From Flavobacteriales bacterium UBA3431 (GTDB taxonomy: Bacteria > Bacteroidota > Bacteroidia > Flavobacteriales > Schleiferiaceae), in NCBI GenBank assembly GCA_002381225.1, contig DFSS01000043.1, positions 60,013 to 117,820 on the forward strand: DNA of 57,808 bases. The letters run 5' to 3'. The notes under the pieces were generated by a model. It ran no database searches. It saw nothing but the letters and a program-made list of their open reading frames with translations, and had not been told where the DNA came from. Position 1 is the first letter of the stretch; each line of letters begins with the position of its first letter. This document shows, in pieces, positions 51,282-57,808 of the stretch. The position numbers and the translations under genes were made by a program.

Positions 51282-52412
51282 ATGCATTTTGATGTCGACG
51301 CCCGTGATCCGGGCAGTTCTGCGCGCGCCGGACGCTTACACACCGCCCATGGCGAAGTCCCCACCCCCATCTTTATGCCGGTAGGGACCCTCGGCACGGT
51401 AAAAGGGGTCCACCCGCAGGAACTCAAGACCGATGTCCGCGCCCACATTGTCCTGGGAAACACCTACCATTTGTACTTGCGCCCCGGTACCGACATCCTC
51501 GAGAAGGCCGGTGGCTTGCATGCCTTTACCACGTGGGATGGCCCAATGCTTACCGACAGTGGGGGCTTTCAAGTTCACAGCCTGCAGGACATTCGAAAAA
51601 TCACCGAAGAAGGGGTCAAATTTCAATCGCACATCGATGGCAGTCGCCATCTCTTCACCCCGGAATCAGTGATGGACGTGCAGCGCCAAATCGGGGCGGA
51701 CATCGTCATGGCCTTCGATGAATGCACAGACTACCCCTGTGCCAAGCCTTATGCCCGGGAGGCGATGGAGCGCACACACCGCTGGCTCGATCGATGCATC
51801 GCCCGATGGGACGCCACCTCCCCACTCTACGGCTACAACCAAGTCCTCTTCCCCATCGTCCAAGGGTCTACCTATTCGGATTTGCGCCGTGAATCCGCCG
51901 AGTTCATCGCTTCCAAGGAAGCATGGGGCAATGCCATTGGAGGGCTGTCCGTGGGGGAACCTGCGGAGGAAATGTATGCCATGGCAGAGGAGGTTTGCCA
52001 CATTCTCCCAGCCGATAAGCCCCGCTACCTCATGGGGGTGGGCACACCAGCCAATATTTTGGAAAACATTGCGTTAGGCGTAGATATGTTTGATTGTGTC
52101 ATGCCTACCCGAAACGCCCGGAATGGCCAAATTTTCACGTCGGAGGGCATCATCAATCTCCGGAACGCAAAATGGCGCGACGATTTTAGCCCCTTGGATC
52201 CCCTAGGCGATGCTTCCGTGGACCAACGCTACACCAAGGCCTACATGCGGCACCTGTTCATGGCGGACGAGGCCCTCGGCAAGCAAATTGCCAGCATTCA
52301 CAATCTGCGTTTTTACCTCTGGTTGGTCGAAGAGGCCCGAAAACACATTGTCGCGGGGGATTTTGCCGCTTGGAAAAACAGCATGGTGCCCCGACTCCAA
52401 AACCGCCTCTAA
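51282..52412 (+). CDS. tgt: tRNA-guanine transglycosylase (queuine/preQ1)
   Basis: Exchanges guanine at the wobble position of certain tRNAs for preQ1 on the way to queuosine. The 376-residue length fits. Base-recognition motif LTDSGGFQVHSL lies near residue 88, the active-site IVQGSTY near 190, GGLSVGEPAEEMYAM near 220, and the nucleophile Asp is in DMFDCVMPTRNARNG near 271. The usual zinc cysteines (DPxCxCxxC) are replaced: the same place, near residue 305-320, reads DPLGDASVDQRYTKAY. I recall similar loss in other Bacteroidota, so it may be a lineage trait rather than damage. It opens the run tgt-lptF-EamA-accA-dnaB. Confidence 0.94.
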   Translation: MHFDVDARDPGSSARAGRLHTAHGEVPTPIFMPVGTLGTVKGVHPQELKTDVRAHIVLGNTYHLYLRPGTDILEKAGGLHAFTTWDGPMLTDSGGFQVHSLQDIRKITEEGVKFQSHIDGSRHLFTPESVMDVQRQIGADIVMAFDECTDYPCAKPYAREAMERTHRWLDRCIARWDATSPLYGYNQVLFPIVQGSTYSDLRRESAEFIASKEAWGNAIGGLSVGEPAEEMYAMAEEVCHILPADKPRYLMGVGTPANILENIALGVDMFDCVMPTRNARNGQIFTSEGIINLRNAKWRDDFSPLDPLGDASVDQRYTKAYMRHLFMADEALGKQIASIHNLRFYLWLVEEARKHIVAGDFAAWKNSMVPRLQNRL

Positions 52413-52418
52413 TTCACC

Positions 52419-53501
52419 ATGATGAACCGCCTGGAACGCTACATATTCTTCAAATTCTTGGGGAATTTTGCCTTGTTCATGGGCCTGGTGATGCTCATTG
52501 CGGTGGTTTTTGACGTGAGCCAAAAACTGGACAACTTTATCAGTCAAGGCGCCACCCTCGAGACCATCTTGGGGGACTACTATGTCAACTTCATTGCCTA
52601 CTATGGGACCACCTTCAGTGGACTCATTGTCTTCTTGTCCACCATTTTCTTTACGGCACGCATGGCCGACCAAACGGAAATCATCGCTGCGCTCACAGGA
52701 GGGGTATCGTTTCCACGCCTGCTCAAGCCCTACCTCTACGGAGCCGCCGTGGTCTTCGGCACGACAGCCCTTCTGAGTCACTTCCTGATTCCAACTACCA
52801 ACATCCGCCGAATTCACTTCGAGGACACCTATGTGAAGGACATCGCCCCCTCTCGCCCGATCAATATCCACCGCCAGGTCCTGCCGGGGCACTTCGTGTA
52901 TGTTGAAACGTGGAGTCCCGAGCGTCTCGGCGGCTACCACTTCACCTACGAGATCTTTGACGATCTCCGCATGCGGGAAAAACTCCAGTGTGACTTTGTC
53001 CGCTTTGACACGGTTCGGAACGTTTGGCAGTTGGACATGTGGGTGCGGCGGCGCTGGGATGCCCAAGGGGTCCAATCCCTCTCTCAAGGCCGCCGCTTGG
53101 ACACGGCCTTTACATTTGGGCCCAGCACCATTGCGCCGGACTTGCGAAGTACGGCAACCATGGCCTCCCCTGCCCTGTGGCGTTTCCTAAAGCAAGAGCG
53201 CCTGAGCGGATCCGAGGCCGTGATTTACCACGAAATGGAATGGCACCGCCGGACCGCTTATCCATTCTCGGCCTTCATTTTGGTCCTCATCGCGGTTAGT
53301 TTGGCTTCTGAAAAAAAGCGAGGGGGAATCGGCACCCAAATCGCGCTGGGGCTGCTTTTGGCCGTCACCTACATCTTTGTTATGCAGCTGAGTAACATCT
53401 TCGTGAGTTCCCCAGCCATTGGGCCCTGGCTGGCCATTTGGCTGCCAAATATCCTCTTTGCCCTATTGGGGGCGGTCCTCTACCTTCGAGCGGCTAAATA
53501 A
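52419..53501 (+). CDS. LptF/LptG-family lipopolysaccharide export permease
   Basis: A 360-residue inner-membrane permease of the LptF/LptG family, which with LptB and LptC lifts lipopolysaccharide out of the inner membrane toward the Lpt bridge. The N-terminal helix pattern (MNRLERYIFFKFLGNFALFMGLVMLIAVVF), further helices near residues 60-80 and 95-120, a middle periplasmic beta-rich domain (about 130-265), and three C-terminal helices (about 280-360) match. LptF and LptG are hard to separate here, so no symbol is given. It follows tgt by 6 bases. Confidence 0.85.
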   Translation: MMNRLERYIFFKFLGNFALFMGLVMLIAVVFDVSQKLDNFISQGATLETILGDYYVNFIAYYGTTFSGLIVFLSTIFFTARMADQTEIIAALTGGVSFPRLLKPYLYGAAVVFGTTALLSHFLIPTTNIRRIHFEDTYVKDIAPSRPINIHRQVLPGHFVYVETWSPERLGGYHFTYEIFDDLRMREKLQCDFVRFDTVRNVWQLDMWVRRRWDAQGVQSLSQGRRLDTAFTFGPSTIAPDLRSTATMASPALWRFLKQERLSGSEAVIYHEMEWHRRTAYPFSAFILVLIAVSLASEKKRGGIGTQIALGLLLAVTYIFVMQLSNIFVSSPAIGPWLAIWLPNILFALLGAVLYLRAAK

Positions 53502-53506
53502 CGGCT

Positions 53507-54418
53507 ATGTCCCTCCTCCGCCCGACCGACGATTCACCCATCTGGGTGCACCACCTCTGGATGCATTTTATTGTCCTGATTTGGGGCTTTACCGGTGCTC
53601 TGGGCAAGCTCATCCACGTCGATGCCCTGCCCTTGGTCTGGCACCGCATTGTCTTGGCGGCTGTTTTTATGGCGCTCTTCGCCGGCGTAACGCGACGACG
53701 CTTTGTCCTCCCACCGCGGGAGCTCCTTGGCCCATTGGCCCTGAATTCCGCGATTATTGTGGTGCACTGGATTACCTTCTACCACGCCATCAAATTGTCC
53801 AACGTGTCTTTGACGCTCGCGTGCTTAAGCACCGGACCATTCTTCACCAGCCTTTTGGAACCCCTCTTCTTCAAGCGCCGGATTCTTCCAGCGGAAATTC
53901 TCTTAGGCGGTGGGGTGGTCGCAGGCATGCTCTTGCTTTTTGGCTCTGTAGAGGGCCAAACGACAGCCATCCTCGTAGGCCTAAGCAGCTCTATCCTCAG
54001 TGCGTTGTTCTCGGTCATGAACGGACGCATCGTGCAGCGTATGCCTCCTTTGGACATTTCATTTTGGGAAATGAGTATAGGGGTTGTGCTACTCAGTCTT
54101 TACTTGGGAGCCCAGGGGCACTTATTCCAAACGATGACCGCCCCCTCCGGTTCGGACTGGATCTACCTGGTGGGACTGGCTACTTTCTGCACCGCATTTG
54201 CTTTTGTGCAATCGGTTCGCATCATGCGCTACCTCTCCCCATTCACGGTAATGCTAACCATCGCCATGGAGCCCGTATACGGAATTCTCATAGCCCTCTT
54301 TCTCTTTGCGGAGTCGGAGGCCATGACCGCCGGGTTCTATCTAGGCGTCGCCACCATCCTAGCCATGCTGATGTTGGATGCCTACATCAAGCGTCGCAAG
54401 CGCCGAAAAGCCGCGTAA
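53507..54418 (+). CDS. EamA/DMT-family transporter
   Basis: A 303-residue inner-membrane protein with about ten hydrophobic helices in two similar halves, as in drug/metabolite transporters. HFIVLIWGFTGALGKLIHVDALPLVWHR near residue 20 and TLACLSTGPFFTSLLEPLFF near 105, and the later FTVMLTIAMEPVYGILIALFLFAESE near 245, resemble the EamA repeat ends. Substrate is unknown, probably a small metabolite. It starts 5 bases after the LptF-like gene. A long overlapping reading frame in another phase is a shadow. Confidence 0.87.
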   Translation: MSLLRPTDDSPIWVHHLWMHFIVLIWGFTGALGKLIHVDALPLVWHRIVLAAVFMALFAGVTRRRFVLPPRELLGPLALNSAIIVVHWITFYHAIKLSNVSLTLACLSTGPFFTSLLEPLFFKRRILPAEILLGGGVVAGMLLLFGSVEGQTTAILVGLSSSILSALFSVMNGRIVQRMPPLDISFWEMSIGVVLLSLYLGAQGHLFQTMTAPSGSDWIYLVGLATFCTAFAFVQSVRIMRYLSPFTVMLTIAMEPVYGILIALFLFAESEAMTAGFYLGVATILAMLMLDAYIKRRKRRKAA

Positions 54419-54456
54419 GTTTTCCACATTTCCGGGATTCTCCCCGAGGGAATGTG

Positions 54457-54464
54457 TAAGTTTG
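54457..54464 (+). promoter_or_regulatory. -7 promoter element TAAGTTTG for accA-dnaB
   Basis: Exact TAnnTTTG match 18 bases before the accA ATG, in the 64-base gap after the EamA gene. It may give accA and dnaB their own transcript. Confidence 0.5.
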
Positions 54465-54482
54465 AACTCTTGCCTAAAAAGT

Positions 54483-55448
54483 ATGGATTACCTCGATTTT
54501 GAAGCCCCCATCCGGGAAATAGATGAGCAAATTGCCAAGGCTCAAGCCCTCCAAGCCGAGAGCGGAGTCGACATGTCGGAGAGCCTCGCCGAACTGAACG
54601 CCAAATTGGCTCAGGTTCAAGCGGAACTCAAGGCCTCCCTCACACCTTGGCAACGTGTCCAATTGAGCCGCCACACGGGCCGCCCCTATACCTTGGCCTA
54701 CATCGAGGCCATGACGAACGGGGATTTCATTGAAATGCATGGTGACCGCCACGTCAAAGACGACAAAGCGATGATCGCTGGCTGGGGCCAAGTCGAAGGC
54801 GAAAGTTTCCTCTTTGTGGGCCAACAAAAAGGTGTCAACACGAAAATGCGCCAGCTACGAAATTTCGGAATGGCCAACCCGGAAGGCTACCGCAAGGCCT
54901 TGCGGCTCATGAAGCAAGCAGAAAAGTTTGGACGCCCAATTGTCACGCTCATTGACACTCCGGGTGCCTTTCCAGGTCTCGAAGCAGAGGAGCGCGGCCA
55001 AGGAGAAGCCATCGCCCGAAACATCTTGGAGATGGCGCGCTTGAAGGTTCCTGTGATTTGCATTATTATCGGCGAAGGCGCTTCCGGCGGTGCCCTGGGC
55101 ATTGGGGTCGGAGATCGCGTCATGATGCTCGAGAACACCTGGTACTCCGTCATTAGCCCCGAATCCTGCTCGTCCATCCTCTGGCGAAGCTGGGACTTCA
55201 AAGAAACGGCGGCGGAAGCCCTGAAACTGACCGCCCCCGACATGTTGAAAAACGGCCTCATCGATGGCATCATCGAAGAACCCGCCGGGGGTGCGCACCG
55301 CGATCCCGAAGCGATGTTCGAGATTTTAAGCCGTGAAATTTTACGCATGTACCGCGAACTCAAAGATGTCCCCGCCCCAGAATTAGTGGCAACGCGCATT
55401 GAGAAGTTTTGCAACATGGGCGTGTACGAAGAAACTGCGGTATCCTAA
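54483..55448 (+). CDS. accA: Acetyl-CoA carboxylase carboxyltransferase subunit alpha
   Basis: With AccD forms the carboxyltransferase that makes malonyl-CoA, committing carbon to fatty acid synthesis. The 321-residue length is standard. The start MDYLDFEAPIREIDEQIAKA at 54483 is the family N-terminus; a longer in-frame frame upstream lies inside the EamA gene. Conserved stretches include RHTGRPYTLAYIEAMTNGDFIEMHGDR near residue 62, LIDTPGAFPGLEAEERGQGEAIARN near 158, and GEGASGGALGIGVGDRVMMLENTWYSVISPE near 200. accD is not in the window. Confidence 0.97.
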   Translation: MDYLDFEAPIREIDEQIAKAQALQAESGVDMSESLAELNAKLAQVQAELKASLTPWQRVQLSRHTGRPYTLAYIEAMTNGDFIEMHGDRHVKDDKAMIAGWGQVEGESFLFVGQQKGVNTKMRQLRNFGMANPEGYRKALRLMKQAEKFGRPIVTLIDTPGAFPGLEAEERGQGEAIARNILEMARLKVPVICIIIGEGASGGALGIGVGDRVMMLENTWYSVISPESCSSILWRSWDFKETAAEALKLTAPDMLKNGLIDGIIEEPAGGAHRDPEAMFEILSREILRMYRELKDVPAPELVATRIEKFCNMGVYEETAVS

Positions 55449-55451
55449 ACG

Positions 55452-56966
55452 ATGGAACCACTCGCCTCCACCTCCCCCCGTGCCCGCCGGGAATCCCCCA
55501 CCCTTCCGCTGGGAGGCGTAGGGCGCATTCCTCCGCAGGCCATTGAGTTGGAGGAAGCCGTATTGGGCGCTCTGCTCATCGACCGAGATGCCCTATCCAA
55601 AGTGGTGGACATCCTCGCCGCTGAATCCTTCTACGTGGAGGCCCACCAGCATATTTTTGAAGCCGTTACTCACCTCTTTGGGGAGTCGGACCCCATTGAT
55701 ATTTTGACGGTAGCCCAGCGCCTTCGAAAGGAAGGGAAATTGGACAAAGTAGGGGGTGAAGCCAAGCTCATTGGTCTGTCTACCCGAGTATCCTCATCTG
55801 CGCACATTGAATTTCATGCGCGCATCGTTGTGCAAAAGCACATCCAACGTGAGCTCATTCGCATCTCCAACGAGATGATCGAGGAAGCCTATGACGAAAC
55901 CAATGATGTCCTCGAACTCTTGGACAAGGCGGAACAAAACCTCTTCAACGTCTCCCAAGGCAACCTGAAGAAGAATTACGAAGGATCCTATGAGCTTGTG
56001 AAGCAAGCTGTCAGTCGGATTGAAGAAATTTCCAAGCGCGAGGGACTCTCCGGCGTTCCTTCTGGATTTACGGGTGTGGACCGCGTGACTTCCGGATGGC
56101 AGAAATCGGACTTGATCATCATTGCTGCCCGTCCTGGTATGGGTAAAACCGCGCTGGTCCTTTCTATGGCGCGGAATATGGCCATTGACCACCAAATTCC
56201 GGTAGGTGTTTTCTCCCTAGAGATGTCCTCGGTTCAGCTGATTACCCGATTGATTTCATCTGAAACGGGAATTGGGGCGGAAAAGCTCCGAAAGGGAAAT
56301 CTAGATACCACCGAATGGCAGCAGCTCACCTCCAAGGTGAAGCGTCTGGAGGATGCGCCCATCTACATTGACGACACCCCTGGACTTTCCGTCTTCGACT
56401 TGCGGGCTAAATGCCGGCGACTTGTTGCCCAGCATAAGGTGGGCATCATCGTCATCGACTATCTGCAGTTAATGACGGCCGGTGTGGGAAAAGCAGGCGG
56501 CAACCGAGAGCAAGAAATTTCGACCATTTCGCGTTCCCTAAAGAGCATCGCCAAAGAATTGGAAATCCCCGTGATTGCGCTCTCACAGCTCAGCCGTGCG
56601 GTAGAGACTCGCGGAGGAAGCAAGCGTCCCTTGCTATCAGACTTACGTGAATCTGGGGCCATCGAACAGGATGCCGACATCGTTTCTTTTATCTACCGAC
56701 CAGAGTACTACCAAATCCACGAGTGGGATGATGATGGCACGCCTTGTGACGGCCAAGCTGAACTCATTATCGCCAAGCACAGGAATGGTTCTTTAGAGAA
56801 CGTACGCTTGAAATTTGAAGCGACCATGGCCAAGTTCTCCGACTTGGATCACCACGGGGCCGCGGGTGGCATGCCGACTGTTTTTGAATCCAAGATGAAC
56901 GCCGCGGCCAACGATGCCTTCTCCACGAAGGTTGATCCCATGGACGACGATTACCCCGTATTCTAG
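55452..56966 (+). CDS. dnaB: Replicative DNA helicase DnaB
   Basis: Hexameric helicase that unwinds DNA at the replication fork. The 504-residue protein has the N-terminal helical domain (PPQAIELEEAVLGALLIDRDALSKVVDIL near residue 26), a linker, and the RecA-like C-terminal domain with the Walker A AARPGMGKTALVLSMARN near 226, VGVFSLEMSSVQL, Walker B IIVIDYLQLMTAG near 335, and the arginine-finger region VIALSQLSRAVETRGGSKRPLLSDLRESGAIEQDAD near 375. It carries no intein. It starts 3 bases after accA and is probably co-transcribed; this order recurs in Bacteroidota. Confidence 0.97.
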   Translation: MEPLASTSPRARRESPTLPLGGVGRIPPQAIELEEAVLGALLIDRDALSKVVDILAAESFYVEAHQHIFEAVTHLFGESDPIDILTVAQRLRKEGKLDKVGGEAKLIGLSTRVSSSAHIEFHARIVVQKHIQRELIRISNEMIEEAYDETNDVLELLDKAEQNLFNVSQGNLKKNYEGSYELVKQAVSRIEEISKREGLSGVPSGFTGVDRVTSGWQKSDLIIIAARPGMGKTALVLSMARNMAIDHQIPVGVFSLEMSSVQLITRLISSETGIGAEKLRKGNLDTTEWQQLTSKVKRLEDAPIYIDDTPGLSVFDLRAKCRRLVAQHKVGIIVIDYLQLMTAGVGKAGGNREQEISTISRSLKSIAKELEIPVIALSQLSRAVETRGGSKRPLLSDLRESGAIEQDADIVSFIYRPEYYQIHEWDDDGTPCDGQAELIIAKHRNGSLENVRLKFEATMAKFSDLDHHGAAGGMPTVFESKMNAAANDAFSTKVDPMDDDYPVF

Positions 56967-56986
56967 GGGCTCCACGACCATAAGGC

Positions 56987-57808
56987 TTAATTGAACATGC
57001 GCCAGCGTCCTTCAAATAGGACCGCTGCGGCGGCGACTGGGTAGTTTTCCGCCAAGAAAATCGTGTTGGGAATCCATCCCTGGTTGGCGTTCTGGAACTT
57101 CACCAAAAACTCGGCCTCCTTCTTGAACCGAACGCCCGCCAGCGGCGTAACAATCCCATTGGGCGCAATGGTGCCCGAATTGGGCGAATAGGCGAACTGC
57201 CCGCGTTCGGGCACATAGACCGGCCGCGCCCAGCGACCTGCCCAGCCAATCGCCTCCAAGGCAATGAAAAACTGGGTATTCGGATTGATATTCCATTGAC
57301 GGTCCCACGCCGCCTTCAGCATCAACGGGGGCATCATCAGCTCCGGCGCCGAAGTCCACGTGAAGTTGGCCGCAACATCTAGATGGGAAGCCTTCCCTGT
57401 TTTTTCCAAGGAAAACGGACTCACCCATCGCACTCTGACCAATTGACTGGCGGGTGTCGCCGTCCAAACACCAAGGTCCTCCGCATTCTGAACAACCAAA
57501 AGATTACGCTTGCTGTAGTCCTCATAGCGCAGGGTAAGCCTACCCTTTGCAAGCCACATGAAAGCTGAAAACATGGAGGGTTGCAGGACTTCCTGACCCG
57601 ACCAAAATGGCGCGTAGTTTCGCTCCGCCGTAACGTCCAACGGCGCATAAAATAGATTCTTTACCGTCAATTGATAATTCCCTGAAGCCACATGGTACTT
57701 CATAGTTGATGACCCAGTGGTCAGCTGTACATAGGGGTCCCAGGTGACGCCAAATGAGCTATCCAGGTCGTTCACAAACTGTCCACGATGGAGCACCCCC
57801 AAACGCAG
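56987..57808 (-). CDS. Putative porin (Porin_10-like), N-terminus beyond the window
   Basis: The last 273 codons of a larger gene; the frame stays open to the window edge, so the start is missing. The visible part has repeated strand-like segments with aromatic residues (NYQLTVKNLFYAPLDV, GRLTLRYEDYSKRNLLVV, FEGRWRMFN) and ends in a strand closing with RMFN, as in the putative porin family of Bacteroidota outer membranes. Substrate is unknown. It is convergent with dnaB, 20 bases apart. The family call rests on the C-terminal end only. Confidence 0.65.
   Translation of the reverse strand: MRLGVLHRGQFVNDLDSSFGVTWDPYVQLTTGSSTMKYHVASGNYQLTVKNLFYAPLDVTAERNYAPFWSGQEVLQPSMFSAFMWLAKGRLTLRYEDYSKRNLLVVQNAEDLGVWTATPASQLVRVRWVSPFSLEKTGKASHLDVAANFTWTSAPELMMPPLMLKAAWDRQWNINPNTQFFIALEAIGWAGRWARPVYVPERGQFAYSPNSGTIAPNGIVTPLAGVRFKKEAEFLVKFQNANQGWIPNTIFLAENYPVAAAAVLFEGRWRMFN

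Noticed and set aside
52203..53087. Reverse frame of about 294 codons opposite tgt and the LptF-like gene
   Set aside because: It spans two conserved forward genes and encodes a low-complexity His/Gly/Val-rich product.
53419..54459. Long forward frame of about 346 codons overlapping the EamA transporter gene
   Set aside because: It lies in another phase over a clear ten-helix transporter, its product is Pro/His/Arg/Cys-rich with no domain, and it overlaps both flanking genes.
1..57808. Defence island, mobile element, biosynthetic cluster or CRISPR array
   Set aside because: Reading both strands, almost every gene is a recognisable conserved core gene in a known Bacteroidota order; no transposase, integrase, repeat array or tRNA-flanked insertion is visible.

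Overview
The window is a dense, essentially all-coding stretch of a bacterial chromosome. I place it in the Bacteroidota, most likely Flavobacteriales or a close relative, with an unusually high GC content (high 50s percent by eye). The evidence is type IX secretion parts and cargo (PorQ, a protein with a C-terminal sorting domain), the gliding ABC transporter pair GldF/GldG, the alternative GlmU-like protein next to type B L31, a PorT/OmpA-like barrel, a Porin_10-like protein, the gene orders phoH-purC, tgt-lptF-accA-dnaB and porQ-cmk-lon, and repeated copies of the Bacteroidota -7 promoter element TAnnTTTG. I see no rRNA, tRNA, CRISPR array, insertion sequence, integrase or phage gene. No gap between genes exceeds about 125 bases.

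Layout. 1-12.4 kb: a sugar-phosphate transferase, then recG, a VTT membrane protein, pheT, purL (reverse), an amidohydrolase lipoprotein and a fatty acyl-CoA ligase. 12.4-18.6 kb: a reverse operon (PASTA protein, T9SS cargo protein, rluD) divergent from ddl-coaD, then a NUDIX gene wedged between coaD and pyrE. 18.6-24 kb: birA (reverse), then the operon rsfS-ftsH-LUD-cdsA-psd. 24-29.7 kb: a reverse operon rpmE2-glmU-like-lon-porQ-cmk. 29.7-38.7 kb: a beta-helix lipoprotein, a LuxC-like acyl-CoA reductase divergent from a ferredoxin and lipoprotein, then serC-serA-DUF1015-yggS-exonuclease/GIY-YIG. 38.7-47.7 kb: reverse phoH-purC-outer membrane barrel, divergent from DUF62-ABM-gldF-gldG-DUF4340-dnaN-phosphatase. 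47.7-57.8 kb: pruA, reverse glycosyltransferase-rsmG, then tgt-lptF-EamA-accA-dnaB and a truncated porin.

Functionally it is a housekeeping core: translation (pheT, rpmE2, rluD, rsfS, rsmG, tgt), DNA replication and repair (recG, dnaN, dnaB, exonuclease), purine and pyrimidine synthesis (purL, purC, pyrE), serine synthesis, lipid and envelope synthesis (cdsA, psd, accA, birA, ddl, glmU-like, lptF), proteolysis (ftsH, lon), and the surface machinery of gliding Bacteroidota (gldFG, porQ). Genes within operons overlap by ATGA, GTGA or TAATG junctions or lie within tens of bases.

I did not find an obvious undescribed accessory system. The most interesting signals are structural. TAnnTTTG elements sit only 3-7 bases before the start codons of seven genes, suggesting leaderless transcripts. 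Divergent genes carry interlocked or mirror-image promoter elements. The NUDIX gene shares its start and stop codon bases with its two neighbours. A queuine-type tRNA transglycosylase lacks the usual zinc-binding cysteines.
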